Shown here one piece after another: positions 1 through 9,819 of a stretch of DNA of 64,000 nt. The notes beneath the pieces were generated by a model. That model made no database searches, had not been told where the DNA came from, and saw only the letters and a program-made list of their open reading frames with translations. Position 1 is the stretch's first letter, and each line of letters begins with the position of its first letter. This DNA comes from Hyphomicrobiales bacterium (GTDB lineage Bacteria > Pseudomonadota > Alphaproteobacteria > Rhizobiales > Xanthobacteraceae): contig JAFKKO010000116.1 of assembly GCA_017305455.1 (NCBI GenBank), positions 39,106-103,105 on the forward strand, in the 5' to 3' direction. A program made the position numbers and the translations under genes.

Positions 1-379
1 GATTGGCCACCGGATCGGGAATGTCGCCGCCCGCCGGCACGTAGAAATTATGCAGCACCAGCGGCGCGGCGAGTCCCGCCTTCTCGCCGAACGCCACCGA
101 GATGTGGCGCGAATCCACCTTGCCGCAGAAGGTTCGCACGTCGCTCGACTCGAACGGCAGCTTCGAGGCGATGGCGACGCCGTGATAGCCTTTCTGGCCG
201 TTGATCGCGATGTGCTCATAGCCGAGCCGCTTCAGCCGCTTCAGCGGAAAGGCATCGTCGGGGCACTTGGTTTCCTGCAGGCACAGCACGTCCGGCCGCG
301 CGCTTTTCAGGAATTTGGCGACAAGCTCGATGCGCAGGCGCACCGAATTGATGTTCCAGGTGGAGACGGAGAAACGCAT
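1..379 (-). CDS. xthA: Exodeoxyribonuclease III, N-terminal part (cut by window edge)
   Basis: This is a base-excision-repair AP endonuclease and 3'-5' exonuclease. The leftward frame opens at the ATG at 379 and runs off the left edge without a stop, giving about 126 residues. It starts MRFSVSTWNINSVRLRIE; Asn11 and Glu36 (in LCLQETKC) match the metal-binding Asn7 and Glu34 of E. coli ExoIII. Further on it reads GYHGVAIASK, also typical of the family. The remaining catalytic residues (Tyr, Asp, His) lie outside the window. The sequence match is strong; whether the rest of the gene is intact cannot be seen. Confidence 0.93.
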   Translation of the reverse strand, partial: MRFSVSTWNINSVRLRIELVAKFLKSARPDVLCLQETKCPDDAFPLKRLKRLGYEHIAINGQKGYHGVAIASKLPFESSDVRTFCGKVDSRHISVAFGEKAGLAAPLVLHNFYVPAGGDIPDPVAN

Positions 380-490
380 TGCGATCCGAAGGCGTGACAG
401 GCGCGGGTTTGGGTCGCCTGTGCATGAACTCGGGCGCGTTGTAGCGCGAAGGCCGCGGCCAAGTCGAGTTTGAAGATCGGTGTCCGGTGG

Positions 491-1375
491 CTAGTTGGAG
501 CCGCCCTGGTAATTGGTGTAATCGATCTTGAACATGCCGGGATCGAGCTTCTTCGAGGTATCGAGATTGTAGACCGCGACGGTGGTGTCATAGCCCTGCG
601 GATCGGTTACGGTCCATTGCTTGAGCTTGTTGTCCTTGGCGCCGACCATCAGCATCAGGCGGCTGGTGCCGACCATCGGCTGCTTTTCCTCGATGGTGAC
701 GCTGACATAGAGATCGTCGGCGGAAATCCCGACCACGTTGGTGTCCTTGAGCAGATCGATCCGGTCGGACAGCAGAAAGCGCAGCGGCGTCTGCGACAGC
801 GGGTAGACGTCCTGGGTGGCGAGCTTGCGGTCGCGCACGATCACGCTGGTGCCGTCGGCGACGATCGCGATCGGGCTCGGCGCGTCATATTCAAAACGGA
901 TCTTGCCGGGTTTTTGCAGATACAGATCGCCGGTGGTGCGGCTGCCGTCCGGCCCGACCTGAACGAAGTTGCCGGAGACGTTCTGCAGCGACGACAGATA
1001 GCTGCTGACTTTGCCGGCGAGCATGCGCTGGTTGGCGTCGAATGTCTGTGCGGGAGCCGAAGAGTTGCCGCCGAACAGGTTGCGCAGATCGGGAATCAGC
1101 GGGTTCGGCGCAGGCTCGTTCCGGCGCGGCGCGGCTGCGACCGGTGCGGGCGGCATCGGCGGCGGCGCTTCGGATGTCGCGATGTCGCCGCGCGCCTTGG
1201 GCGCGGCTTTCGGCAGCGGCACGGTTTCCGCCAGCGCGGCGGAGGTCATCAGCATGACAGCGCCGACCGCGGCCGCAACGCGAAGCGCGGACCGTCCGGC
1301 GCGGCGCCGCGGGAACACATCAGGCAAGGGCAGGGAGCGCGAGCCGGAGGCTTGAATCTGAAGGTCTTTGCTCAA
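491..1375 (-). CDS. LolA-like outer-membrane lipoprotein carrier protein
   Basis: This 294-aa protein belongs to the LolA family (COG2834), periplasmic chaperones that carry lipoproteins to the outer membrane. A hydrophobic export signal is visible around residues 29-49, ending in SAALA, followed by a Pro/Ala-rich linker to about residue 85. The LolA fold follows, with NFVQVGPDGSRTTGDLYLQK and KPGKIRFEYDAPSP as typical motifs. The start is a TTG at 1375, preceded by AGGA at a good distance; no ATG lies upstream of the signal peptide. The family is clear. Which lipoproteins it carries, or whether it acts in another envelope role, cannot be told, so no symbol is given. Confidence 0.85.
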   Translation of the reverse strand: MSKDLQIQASGSRSLPLPDVFPRRRAGRSALRVAAAVGAVMLMTSAALAETVPLPKAAPKARGDIATSEAPPPMPPAPVAAAPRRNEPAPNPLIPDLRNLFGGNSSAPAQTFDANQRMLAGKVSSYLSSLQNVSGNFVQVGPDGSRTTGDLYLQKPGKIRFEYDAPSPIAIVADGTSVIVRDRKLATQDVYPLSQTPLRFLLSDRIDLLKDTNVVGISADDLYVSVTIEEKQPMVGTSRLMLMVGAKDNKLKQWTVTDPQGYDTTVAVYNLDTSKKLDPGMFKIDYTNYQGGSN

Positions 1376-1507
1376 CGATCCGTCCTGCTGCGTCGATTCT
1401 GAAAGGCCGGCTGTCCGGGCCGGCGCGGTGGCTGCATTATGCTGCTTCGGTTAGCCGCAAGCTATGGCGATTTCGCGGCCTGGCCGGCCGCTCGATCGGG
1501 CGGCGGA

Positions 1508-3979
1508 TCAGAAGCGATCTTCCTCTTCGGGCACGAGAATTTCGCGTTTTCCGGCGTGATTCGGCTGGCCGACAATGCCTTCCTCCTCCATCCGCTCCAT
1601 CAGTGTCGCCGCGCGGTTGTAGCCGATCTGCAGACGGCGCTGGATGTAGCTGGTCGAGGCCTTGCGGTCGCGTTTGACGATCGCCACCGCCTGGGCGAAC
1701 AGGTCCGCCTCCGCGCCCTGCCCGGCCATGCCGGTGGCGTCGAACACTGCGCCGTCCTCGTCGGTCTCCTCTTCGGCGGTGACCGCCTCGAGATATTCGG
1801 GGGAGCCTTGCGCCTTGAGATGGCGGACGATTTTCTCCACCTCCTCGTCGGAGACGAACGGGCCGTGGACGCGGCTGATGCGGCCGCCGCCCGCCATGTA
1901 GAGCATGTCGCCCTGGCCGAGCAGTTGCTCGGCGCCCATCTCGCCGAGAATGGTGCGGCTGTCGATCTTCGATGTGACCTGGAAGGAGATGCGGGTCGGG
2001 AAGTTCGCCTTGATGGTGCCGGTGATGACGTCGACCGAGGGACGCTGGGTGGCGAGAATGACATGCAGGCCGGCGGCGCGCGCCATCTGCGCGAGGCGCT
2101 GCACCGCGCCTTCGATGTCCTTGCCGGCGACCATCATCAGATCGGCCATCTCGTCGACGATGATGACGATATAGGGCAGCGGCTCGAGTTCGAGTTTCTC
2201 TTCCTCGTAGATCGCCTTGCCGGTGTCCTTGTCGAAGCCGGTATGCACCGTGCGGGTCAGTTCCTCGCCCTTGGCTTTCGCTTCGGCGACGCGCGCGTTG
2301 TAGCCGTCGATGTTGCGCACGCCGAGCTTGGCCATGTTCTTGTAGCGCTGCTCCATCTCGCGCACCGCCCATTTCAGCGCGACTACGGCCTTTTTCGGAT
2401 CGGTGACGACCGGCGTCAGCAGATGCGGAATGCCGTCATAGACCGAGAGTTCGAGCATCTTCGGATCGACCATGATCAGGCGGCACTGGTCCGGACGCAG
2501 CCGGTAGACCAGCGACAGGATCATGGTGTTGATGGCGACCGATTTGCCCGAACCGGTGGTGCCGGCGATCAACAGATGCGGCATGCGGGCGAGATCGACG
2601 ATGGTGGATACGCCGCCGATGGTCTTGCCGAGGCACAGCGGCAGCTTGGCGTTCGACTCGGCGGCATCCTTGGACGCCAGCAGTTCGCGCAGATAGACCT
2701 TCTCGCGATGATGGTTCGGCAGTTCGATGCCGATGGCGTTGCGGCCCGGCACCACGGCGACGCGCGCCGAGATCGCGCTCATTGAACGGGCGATGTCGTC
2801 GGCAAGGCCGATCACGCGCGAGGACTTGATGCCGGGCGCGGGCTCGAGTTCGTACAGCGTGACGACCGGGCCGGGATGCGCGTCGGTGATCTCGCCGCGC
2901 ACGCCGAAATCCTGCAGCACGCCTTCCAGCGCGCGCGAATTGGTCTCCAGTTCGTCCTTGCTCAGGGTCATGCGGTCCGAGGCTTTCGGTGCGGCAAGCA
3001 CCGACAGCGGCGGCAGCACGAAAGCGCCCTTGCGCACGGACGGCTTGGCGGCGGCGCGCTTGCGCGGCGCCGGGCGAACCTCTTCCTCTTCTTCCTCCTC
3101 CTCGTCTTCGGCGTCTTCCTCGTCCTCGTAATCCTCTTCCTCCTCGTCGGTCTCGGGGACCAGCGAGGGGCTCGCGCGCGTCCCGAGATTGGGCTCGAGG
3201 CGATCGAAGGAGCGGGCGCGCGCGGTGTCGCTGCGGCCGACGGCGAGCGCGAACAGACCCACCAGCATCCGGCCGAGCCGCGCCTTCAGGCTCAACGCCG
3301 CATGCACCAGCCAGCCCAGCGAAATCGAACGAGGGTCGCTGCCGTCCTCGTCGCGGACGTCATCGTCTTCGTCGTCGAGCGAAGCCGGCATGCGCTCGTC
3401 GATTTTTTCCTTCGAGCCTGCGCCGGTTGCGACGATGAAGGTCGCGATCATCGCCAGACCGAGCACGAGGCCCAGCACCAGACGATAAAGAAAGCCGGGC
3501 GGGCCGAACACCACGGCGGGCACGCGCACGATGGCGTCGCCGACCACGCCGCCAAGCCCGGTCGGCAGCGGCCAGGCCGCGCCGTGCGGCCAGCAACTGG
3601 CGAAGCCCGCGGCAATCGCCGCGCACAGAATCCAGCAGCCGATGCGGATCGCCTCGCGATCGAAATGCCGATGGGTCAAAAGGCGCCAGCCCCACACCGC
3701 GATCGGCAGAATCACCATGATCGCGCCAAGGCCGAGAATCTGCATCAGCAGATCCGAGCCGATCGCGCCGGGCCAGCCCATGATATTCCTGATTCGCCCC
3801 GACGTAGCGTGGCTGAGGCTCGGATCCTGCACCGACCATGTCATCAACGCCGCGGCGCCGAGGCAGGACAGCGTCAGCACGCCGAGGCCGGCGAGCTCGC
3901 GCAGCCGCCGCATCAGCATCTCGCGAATGGGATCGGACATCTGCCCGACCAATGGAATGACTCGTTCGATCGATGCCAT
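1508..3979 (-). CDS. ftsK: DNA translocase FtsK
   Basis: FtsK is the septal, ATP-driven DNA pump that clears and aligns chromosome dimers for XerCD resolution at dif. The 823-aa protein has several hydrophobic N-terminal segments (about 29-50, 77-98, 112-130, 160-187), a linker with an acidic run at about 277-300, and the motor domain with Walker A GTTGSGKS (473-480) and Walker B IVIIVDE (604-610). The C-terminal winged-helix gamma domain (from about 755, ending near [15 protein letters not shown]) would read KOPS. The start at 3979 has AGGCGGGA just upstream; Met14 is an alternative. A GC hairpin at 1406-1424 may end the transcript before the LolA-like gene. The acidic linker is unusually dense in Asp/Glu. 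Confidence 0.96.
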   Translation of the reverse strand: MASIERVIPLVGQMSDPIREMLMRRLRELAGLGVLTLSCLGAAALMTWSVQDPSLSHATSGRIRNIMGWPGAIGSDLLMQILGLGAIMVILPIAVWGWRLLTHRHFDREAIRIGCWILCAAIAAGFASCWPHGAAWPLPTGLGGVVGDAIVRVPAVVFGPPGFLYRLVLGLVLGLAMIATFIVATGAGSKEKIDERMPASLDDEDDDVRDEDGSDPRSISLGWLVHAALSLKARLGRMLVGLFALAVGRSDTARARSFDRLEPNLGTRASPSLVPETDEEEEDYEDEEDAEDEEEEEEEEVRPAPRKRAAAKPSVRKGAFVLPPLSVLAAPKASDRMTLSKDELETNSRALEGVLQDFGVRGEITDAHPGPVVTLYELEPAPGIKSSRVIGLADDIARSMSAISARVAVVPGRNAIGIELPNHHREKVYLRELLASKDAAESNAKLPLCLGKTIGGVSTIVDLARMPHLLIAGTTGSGKSVAINTMILSLVYRLRPDQCRLIMVDPKMLELSVYDGIPHLLTPVVTDPKKAVVALKWAVREMEQRYKNMAKLGVRNIDGYNARVAEAKAKGEELTRTVHTGFDKDTGKAIYEEEKLELEPLPYIVIIVDEMADLMMVAGKDIEGAVQRLAQMARAAGLHVILATQRPSVDVITGTIKANFPTRISFQVTSKIDSRTILGEMGAEQLLGQGDMLYMAGGGRISRVHGPFVSDEEVEKIVRHLKAQGSPEYLEAVTAEEETDEDGAVFDATGMAGQGAEADLFAQAVAIVKRDRKASTSYIQRRLQIGYNRAATLMERMEEEGIVGQPNHAGKREILVPEEEDRF

Positions 3980-3986
3980 GTCCCGC

Positions 3987-5225
3987 CTAGCCCCGCGGCT
4001 CGTTCAAGCTCTGCCCGTCAAGCACCTGCACCATGCGCTGCAGCGCTTCCGCCGTTGTTTCCTCGTCCTGCACCAGCGCGACGCGGATATAGCCCGCGCC
4101 CGGATTGCTGCCGTCCGCCTGCGGCCGCGCCAGATAACTGCCCGGCAGCACCCGCACCCCGCCTTCCCTGAACAGCTTCACGGTCGCGGCTTCATCGCCG
4201 CCATGCTCGGACACATCGAGCCACATGCAGAAGCCACCGGCCGGTCGCTTGTAGCCGAAGCGCTCGCCGATGAACTGGTCGGCGAGATCGAACTTGATCT
4301 TGTAGAGACGGCGGTTCTCGTCGACATGCGCTTCGTCGTGATAGGCGGCGATCGCGACATGCTGCAGCGGCACCGGCACCTGCGGCGCGGCGACGTTGCG
4401 CAGCTCGTGAAAATGCGCGAGGAAATTCTTGTCGCCGGCAACGAAACCGACGCGCAGGCCCGGCAGGTTCGAGCGTTTCGACAGCGACTGGAAGGCGACG
4501 ACATTGCTGAAATCCGCGCCGGCATTCTCCAGCATGCTGCCGGGCGCGCTGCGCGTGTAGATCTCCGAATAGCATTCGTCGCTGAACACGATGAAGCCGT
4601 AACGGTCGGCAAGCGCTTTGACGCGTCTGAAATAATCCGGCGAGGCCACCGCGCCCTGCGGGTTGGCCGGGGAGGCGAGATAGAACGCCACCGTGCGCGC
4701 CAGCAGCGCATCGTCGAGCGAATCGAGATCGGGCAGGAAGCCGTGCTCGCGCACGGTCGGCAGGAACACCGGCTCGCAGCCCGCCGCGCGGGCGCCGGCG
4801 GCATAGGCCGGATAGAACGGGTTCGGCAGCAGGATGGCGGGCGTGCCGGCGCGGGGCGCGACATAATTGGAGGCGGCGATGGCGGCGTAGAACAGTCCCT
4901 CGCGGCTGCCGTTCAGCGCCAGGATTTCGGTCTCCGGATCGAGCGCGCGCGGCAGCTTGTAGCGCCGCGTCATCCAGCCGGCGGCGGCCTCGCGGAACGG
5001 CGCGATGCCGCGCGACATCGGATAGCGGCCGAAATCGGCGGTGTATCTGGCCAGCACCTCGCCGACGAAGCTCGGGATGGGATGCTGCGGCTCGCCAAGT
5101 GACAGATTTATCAAGGGCTTGCCGGGCTGATAGGGCTTCAGCAGATCGGCCACGCGGGCAAAGGGCGAGCGCTCGCCGCGCGAGGATGCGGACGGTGCCG
5201 GGCGGAGGGAAGCGGTCGTGACCAT
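3987..5225 (-). CDS. Class I/II PLP aminotransferase (DapC-like)
   Basis: This 412-aa fold-type I aminotransferase is of the kind often annotated as succinyldiaminopimelate transaminase. Visible marks are [13 protein letters not shown] near the N-terminus, [12 protein letters not shown], the SDECYSEIY segment and the PLP-lysine motif [15 protein letters not shown]; the C-terminal Arg of YIRVALV would bind the substrate carboxylate. Its stop lies 7 bp upstream of the ftsK start, so the two may be co-transcribed. I start at the ATG at 5225; a GTG at 5240 is in frame. A lysine-pathway role is inferred from family resemblance only, since no dap gene is in the window. Confidence 0.85.
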   Translation of the reverse strand: MVTTASLRPAPSASSRGERSPFARVADLLKPYQPGKPLINLSLGEPQHPIPSFVGEVLARYTADFGRYPMSRGIAPFREAAAGWMTRRYKLPRALDPETEILALNGSREGLFYAAIAASNYVAPRAGTPAILLPNPFYPAYAAGARAAGCEPVFLPTVREHGFLPDLDSLDDALLARTVAFYLASPANPQGAVASPDYFRRVKALADRYGFIVFSDECYSEIYTRSAPGSMLENAGADFSNVVAFQSLSKRSNLPGLRVGFVAGDKNFLAHFHELRNVAAPQVPVPLQHVAIAAYHDEAHVDENRRLYKIKFDLADQFIGERFGYKRPAGGFCMWLDVSEHGGDEAATVKLFREGGVRVLPGSYLARPQADGSNPGAGYIRVALVQDEETTAEALQRMVQVLDGQSLNEPRG

Positions 5226-5373
5226 GCGTGGCGTCGGCACTTTGGAACAGAAGGGTGCGATCGTGGATCGCGCGACAAAGGGATCGGTTCACCATAGGTA
5301 TGGCGAGGTTAAGACCCGATTAACCAAGCCGTTTTTGGCCTGCCGGGTGCGAGGCGGGATTGCCGCCAAAGAG

Positions 5374-5403
5374 AAAGGCCCGCGGCTTGCGCCGCAGGCC
5401 TTT
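5374..5403 (-). terminator. Probable terminator of glnK-amtB
   Basis: There is a 13-bp stem with one mismatch and a 4-nt loop (AAAGGCC-GCGGC arms) 45 bp beyond the amtB stop, before the aminotransferase start. The leftward transcript continues CTCTTTGG, a weak T-rich tail. Confidence 0.6.
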
Positions 5404-5448
5404 CAGACGACCGGACCGGAGCCGGGTGTTCCGCCCGGTCGCCATCCC

Positions 5449-6891
5449 TCACATGTTGTAGGCGCGCTCGGTGTGTTCGGTGAGATCGAGACCCTCGCGC
5501 TCGACTTCGACGCTGGCGCGCAGCCCGACGACGACATCGACCAGCTTGTAGAGCACCGCCGAGCCGATGCCCGAATAGAGCAGCGTCGTCGCCACCGCCT
5601 TGCTCTGCGCCAGCATCTGGGTCGCCATGTCGTAATCGGCGATCTTGCCGGTGACGTAGTCCATCACGCCGCTGCCACCGAGCGCCGGATTGACCAGGAT
5701 GCCGGTCGCCAGCGCGCCGAGGATGCCGCCGACACAATGCACGCCGAACACGTCGAGGCTGTCGTCATAGCCGAGCGCGTTTTTGAGCACGGTGCAGGCG
5801 AACAGGCAGACCACGCCGGCGAGAAGGCCGAGCACGATCGCGCCCATCGGACCGGAGAAGCCCGCCGCCGGCGTCACCGCGACGAGACCTGCGACCGCGC
5901 CCGACAGCGCGCCGAGAAGCGAGGGATGGCCGCGCACGATCCATTCGGCGAACATCCACGACAGCGCCGCCGCCGCGGTGGCGAGGAAGGTGTTGGCCAT
6001 CGCCAGCGCCGCGCCACCTGAAGCTTCCAGCGCCGAGCCGGCGTTGAAGCCGAACCAGCCGACCCAGAGCAGCGCCGCGCCGATCATGCTCATGGTCAGC
6101 GAATGCGGCGCCATCAGTTCGCGGCCATAGCCGGTGCGGCGGCCGACCAGGATCGCGCCGACCAGACCGGCGATGCCCGCATTGATGTGCACCACGGTGC
6201 CGCCGGCGAAGTCGAGCGCGCCCCACAGGAAGATCTGGCCGCCATCGGCCATCACCTCGTCAAGCTTGGTCTGCGCGGCGGTCTTGGCTGCGCCGTCGCT
6301 TGCGGCCGCGAGCGCTTTCACCGCATCGCTGATTGCGTCGGGGCCGGCCCAGTACCAGACCATGTGCGCGATCGGAAAGTAGATCAGCGTCACCCACAGC
6401 GGCACGAACAGCGCGACGGCGGCAAAGCGCATGCGCTCGGCGAAGGCGCCGACGATCAGCGCCGGCGTGATCGCGGCGAACGTCATCTGGAAGCAGAAAT
6501 AGACCAGCTCCGAGATGTTGACGTCGACCGAGAAGGTGCCAGCCGCCGAGTCGGGCGTGATGCCGGCCATGAAGGCTTTGGCGAAGCCGCCGAGATAGGC
6601 CGAACCGCCGGTGAAGGTCAGGCTGTAGCCGTACAGCGCCCAGATGATGCAGACGATGCAGACGGTGTAAAACACCTGCGCCAGCACCGAGAGCATGTTC
6701 TTGGAGCGGACGAGACCGCCATAGAACAGCGCGAGACCCGGAATTGTCATCAACAGCACAAGGACCGTCGATGTCATCATCCAGGCATTATCGCCTTTGT
6801 TGATGCTGGGCGCGGCGAAGGCCGCGGTTGCGGGCAACAGGCCGAGTGCGAAGGCTGCCAGTCCCGCGCCGATGGGACGCTTGAACGTCAT
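5449..6891 (-). CDS. amtB: Ammonium transporter AmtB
   Basis: This 480-aa inner-membrane ammonium channel has a signal peptide at about 1-27 (ending in AAFA) and eleven or so hydrophobic helices. The twin pore histidines are seen as His235 in AGGTVVHINAG and His385 in DVFGVHCVGG. The signature DFAGGTVVHI is intact. A hydrophilic insert at about 183-220 (AISDAVKALAAASDGAAK) lies in an external loop. It follows glnK after 37 bp, the standard arrangement in which the PII trimer docks on AmtB and plugs it when nitrogen is plentiful. Expression is probably from the sigma-54 promoter upstream of glnK. Confidence 0.97.
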   Translation of the reverse strand: MTFKRPIGAGLAAFALGLLPATAAFAAPSINKGDNAWMMTSTVLVLLMTIPGLALFYGGLVRSKNMLSVLAQVFYTVCIVCIIWALYGYSLTFTGGSAYLGGFAKAFMAGITPDSAAGTFSVDVNISELVYFCFQMTFAAITPALIVGAFAERMRFAAVALFVPLWVTLIYFPIAHMVWYWAGPDAISDAVKALAAASDGAAKTAAQTKLDEVMADGGQIFLWGALDFAGGTVVHINAGIAGLVGAILVGRRTGYGRELMAPHSLTMSMIGAALLWVGWFGFNAGSALEASGGAALAMANTFLATAAAALSWMFAEWIVRGHPSLLGALSGAVAGLVAVTPAAGFSGPMGAIVLGLLAGVVCLFACTVLKNALGYDDSLDVFGVHCVGGILGALATGILVNPALGGSGVMDYVTGKIADYDMATQMLAQSKAVATTLLYSGIGSAVLYKLVDVVVGLRASVEVEREGLDLTEHTERAYNM

Positions 6892-6928
6892 GGGGTGTAC
6901 TCCTGATGGGATGAGGGTGAGCGCGAAA

Positions 6929-7267
6929 TCACAGCGCGTCGTCGTCGGTCTCGCCGGTGCGGATGCGCACGGCGTGGTCGAGGCCGATGACGAAAATCTT
7001 GCCGTCGCCGATCTGGCCGGTTTTGGCCGCGCCGATGATGGCTTCGATGGTTTTATCGAGCTGGCTTGAGGCGACGGCGACCTCGAGCTTGATCTTGGGC
7101 AGGAAGCTCACCGCATATTCGGCGCCGCGATAGATTTCGGTGTGGCCTTTCTGCCGGCCGTAGCCCTTTACCTCCGTCACCGTGAGGCCGTGAACGCCGA
7201 TGGCGGTCAGGGCGTCGCGGACCTCTTCCAGCTTGAAGGGCTTGATGATGGCCATAACGATTTTCAT
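6929..7267 (-). CDS. glnK: Nitrogen regulatory protein PII (GlnK)
   Basis: This 112-aa PII signal protein senses 2-oxoglutarate and ATP/ADP and regulates AmtB. It starts MKIVMAIIKPFKLEEVRDAL and carries the T-loop GRQKGHTEIYRGAEYAV with Tyr51, the site uridylylated by GlnD in the family, and the C-terminal IGDGKIFVIGLD segment. The ATG at 7267 is chosen because GGGGAA lies just upstream and because PII proteins start here; a longer 128-aa reading would add an unrelated leader. It is the first gene of glnK-amtB, which is why GlnK is preferred over GlnB. Confidence 0.96.
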   Translation of the reverse strand: MKIVMAIIKPFKLEEVRDALTAIGVHGLTVTEVKGYGRQKGHTEIYRGAEYAVSFLPKIKLEVAVASSQLDKTIEAIIGAAKTGQIGDGKIFVIGLDHAVRIRTGETDDDAL

Positions 7268-7323
7268 GGGTTGTTCCCCGCTTCGGCCCGAGATGCCGGG
7301 CCGCTTTCGACTCAAGGCCGCCG

Positions 7324-7412
7324 CGCGAAGACACTTCGCGAGATGTCAGCCGTGTTCGGAGAATCAAATGCCGTGCCAAAATCGCCACAAAGGCTAAGAA
7401 CTTGTGAGTTCT
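7324..7412. other. Two inverted repeats flanking the sigma-54 promoter; rest of the glnK-tesB gap
   Basis: The 347-bp space between glnK and tesB holds a perfect 16-bp inverted repeat AGAACT-TGTG-AGTTCT at 7397-7412, 19 bp upstream of the -24 element, which could be an activator site. A perfect hairpin CGCGAAG-ACA-CTTCGCG at 7324-7340 falls in the predicted leader RNA. From 7413 to 7614 I see no gene and no obvious terminator for tesB. Confidence 0.45.
7364..7378 (-). promoter_or_regulatory. Sigma-54 promoter of glnK-amtB
   Basis: On the minus strand TGGCACG is followed after exactly 4 nt by TTGAT, matching the -24/-12 consensus TGGCACG-N4-TTGCW except for A in place of C in the -12 element. 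The predicted start of transcription is near 7352, giving a leader of about 85 nt to glnK. Position and spacing fit NtrC control, known for glnK-amtB operons of proteobacteria. Confidence 0.8.
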
Positions 7413-7614
7413 CATGTTTTCGTGTTGGAGAAGCCACAGGCCGGGAGCGGCCAACAGGTCACGCTCAAACGGGCGACAGCGCTGCCTGCAAAATAATCAG
7501 CGACAGGCAATCGACATATTTTTGCTTAATATTGAGGCGGTAGGTTTTACGCGACCGTCGCCTGCCGCTGGTCCGGCGTCGTTTGACGTACCGGCGTAGC
7601 CACTTTGCTCCAGC

Positions 7615-8505
7615 CTATTCCCGCCGCTCGCGGATCGAGCCTTCCTGGGTGACGGAAGCGACCAGTGTGCCGTCCGGCTTGAAGATCAGTCCACGCGACA
7701 GCCCGCGTCCGGCCCGTGCGCTCGGGCTGTCCTGGCTGTAGAGCAGCCATTCGTCGGCACGGAACGGGCGGTGAAACCACATCGCATGGTCGAGGCTGGC
7801 CGCCGAAATCGACTTGTCGAACACGGTGCGGCCATAGCGTGCCATGGTGGCGTCGAGCAGCGAGAAATCCGAAGCGTAGGCCAGTGCACACAGATGCAGC
7901 GCCGGATCGTCCGGCAGCCGCGCCGCCGTCCTGATCCAGATATGCATGCGGCCATCCGGGAGTTTCTTGCCGAGATAGCGCTTGAACTCCACCGGGCGCA
8001 GCTCGATCGGACGCTCGGATTCGTAATAGCGGCGGATGAAATCGGGCATGTGCTCGAGCAGCAATTCGCTGTCGTCGGAAGCGAGGCGGTCCGGCGGCGG
8101 CACCTCGGGCATCCGCTCCTGATGATCGAAGATGCTTTCTTCCTCGGCATGAAATGACACCATCATGGAGAAGATCGCATTGCCATGCTGGAGCGCGGTG
8201 ACGCGGCGGGTCGAATAGCTCTTGCCATCGCGCAGTCGCTCGACCTGATAGATGATCGGCACGCGCGGATCGCCCGGCAGGATGAAATAGCAATGCAGCG
8301 AATGGGGCATGCGCCCCGCGACGGTGCGGCAGGCGGCCACCAGGGCCTGGCCGATCACCTGCCCGCCGAACACGCGCTGCCATTCGGTTTTCGGACTGAT
8401 GCCGCGAAACAGGTTTACTTCGAGCGGTTCAAGGTCGAGGACGGAAATCAGATCGATCAGGCTGCTCGACATGCCACCATTCCAGCGCAATGTGTTCTCA
8501 GACAT
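7615..8505 (-). CDS. tesB: Acyl-CoA thioesterase II
   Basis: This 296-aa double-hotdog thioesterase hydrolyses medium and long acyl-CoAs in the cytoplasm. Recognisable TesB segments are LFRGISPKTEWQRVFGGQV, LHCYFILPGD, the catalytic-Asp region YASDFSLLDATMARYG, SISAASLDHAMWFHRPF and the C-terminal DSPSARAGRGLSRGLIF. The ATG at 8505 lacks a clear ribosome site, while an in-frame ATG at 8472 has GGAATGG upstream and gives 285 aa, the E. coli TesB size, so the true start may be 8472. It is divergent from the flavin monooxygenase at 8599. Confidence 0.93.
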   Translation of the reverse strand: MSENTLRWNGGMSSSLIDLISVLDLEPLEVNLFRGISPKTEWQRVFGGQVIGQALVAACRTVAGRMPHSLHCYFILPGDPRVPIIYQVERLRDGKSYSTRRVTALQHGNAIFSMMVSFHAEEESIFDHQERMPEVPPPDRLASDDSELLLEHMPDFIRRYYESERPIELRPVEFKRYLGKKLPDGRMHIWIRTAARLPDDPALHLCALAYASDFSLLDATMARYGRTVFDKSISAASLDHAMWFHRPFRADEWLLYSQDSPSARAGRGLSRGLIFKPDGTLVASVTQEGSIRERRE

Positions 8506-8598
8506 GCAGCTAGGATGGATCAGTGCGGGTTTTCGCTGCTCGTCAAACCCTGATACAACGGGCGGTCCGAGGCAAGAGCAGGGAGCAGGTCGATCGCC

Positions 8599-9819
8599 AT
8601 GACGGCACAACGCGGAATCGTGATCGGTGGCGGCGCGTTCGCCGGGCTGGCGCTGGCGCTGGCGCTGCGTCAGGGCCTCGGCCGCGATCTGCACGTGATC
8701 GTGGCGGATCCGGCGCTGGCGATGCGGCCGAGCCGCGATCCGCGCGCCTCCGCCATCGTCGCTGCCTGCCGCCGGCTGTTCGAAGCGCTCGGCGTCTGGG
8801 ATGAGGTTGCCGAGACCGCGCAGCCGATTCTCGACATGGTGATCACCGACAGCGAGGTCGAGGACGCGACGCGTCCGGTGTTTCTGACGTTCAGCGGCGA
8901 GGTCGATCCGGGCGAGCCGTTCGCGCATATGGTGGAGAACCGCCATCTGATCGATGCGCTGGTGCGCCGTGCGGAAGCCGAGGGTGTCGAACTGCGGCCG
9001 CTGGGCGTTTCCGGTTTCGAGACAAACGAGGGCGGCATTCGCGTCGACTTCAGCGATGGCGGCCATGTCGATGCCAGCCTGCTGGTGGCGGCCGATGGCG
9101 CGCGCTCGCAGTTGCGCCAGCGTGCCGGCATCGCCACCCATGGCTGGGACTACGACCAATCGGGCATTGTCGTCACGGTCGGTCACGAGCGCGACCATGG
9201 CGGCCGCGCCGAGGAGCATTTCCTGCCGGCCGGGCCGTTTGCGATCCTGCCCCTGACTGGCCGGCGTTCGTCACTGGTATGGACGGAAAAGCGCGATGAG
9301 GCGGCGCGCATCATTGCGCTGCCTGACGAAGACTTCAAAGCCGAACTGGAGAAGCGGTTCGGACTGCATCTGGGCGAGGTGAAGCCGCTCGACAAGCCGC
9401 GCGCGTTTCCGCTCGGCTATTTCGTAGCGCGGTCTTTCATTGCTGAGCGCCTCGCGCTGGTCGGCGACGCCGCGCATGTGATTCATCCGATCGCCGGGCA
9501 GGGCCTCAATCTCGGCCTCAAGGACATCGCGGCGCTGGCCGAGGCGGTGGTCGATGCGGCGCGGCTCGGCATCGATATCGGGCAGGCCGATGTGCTGGAG
9601 CGCTATCAACGCTGGCGGCGGTTCGACACCATGGCGATGGGCGTCGCCACCAATGCGCTGAACGGACTGTTCTCCAACGAATCGACGCTGCTGCGCAGCG
9701 TGCGCGATATTGGTCTTGGAATGGTCGATCGGGTGCCGCCGCTGAAGAAGGCTTTCATCCGGCAGGCCGCCGGCCTCACCGGCGAGGTGCCACGGCTGTT
9801 GCGCGGCGAGGCGCTCTAG
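8599..9819 (+). CDS. UbiH/UbiF-type FAD monooxygenase, ubiquinone biosynthesis
   Basis: This 406-aa flavoprotein hydroxylase belongs to the UbiH/UbiF/COQ6 family, which hydroxylates the ubiquinone ring. The dinucleotide-binding start is IVIGGGAFAGLALALAL, the DG motif is VAADGARSQLRQ, and the second FAD motif is ALVGDAAHVIHPIAGQGLN. Alphaproteobacteria carry several paralogues with different ring positions, so the exact step (C1, C5 or C6) is not assigned. It converges with the HAD gene, overlapping its 3' end by 4 bp. Confidence 0.88.
   Translation: MTAQRGIVIGGGAFAGLALALALRQGLGRDLHVIVADPALAMRPSRDPRASAIVAACRRLFEALGVWDEVAETAQPILDMVITDSEVEDATRPVFLTFSGEVDPGEPFAHMVENRHLIDALVRRAEAEGVELRPLGVSGFETNEGGIRVDFSDGGHVDASLLVAADGARSQLRQRAGIATHGWDYDQSGIVVTVGHERDHGGRAEEHFLPAGPFAILPLTGRRSSLVWTEKRDEAARIIALPDEDFKAELEKRFGLHLGEVKPLDKPRAFPLGYFVARSFIAERLALVGDAAHVIHPIAGQGLNLGLKDIAALAEAVVDAARLGIDIGQADVLERYQRWRRFDTMAMGVATNALNGLFSNESTLLRSVRDIGLGMVDRVPPLKKAFIRQAAGLTGEVPRLLRGEAL

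Noticed and set aside
2876-5102. Rightward open frames antisense to ftsK and the aminotransferase
   Set aside because: Composition artefacts with no domain.
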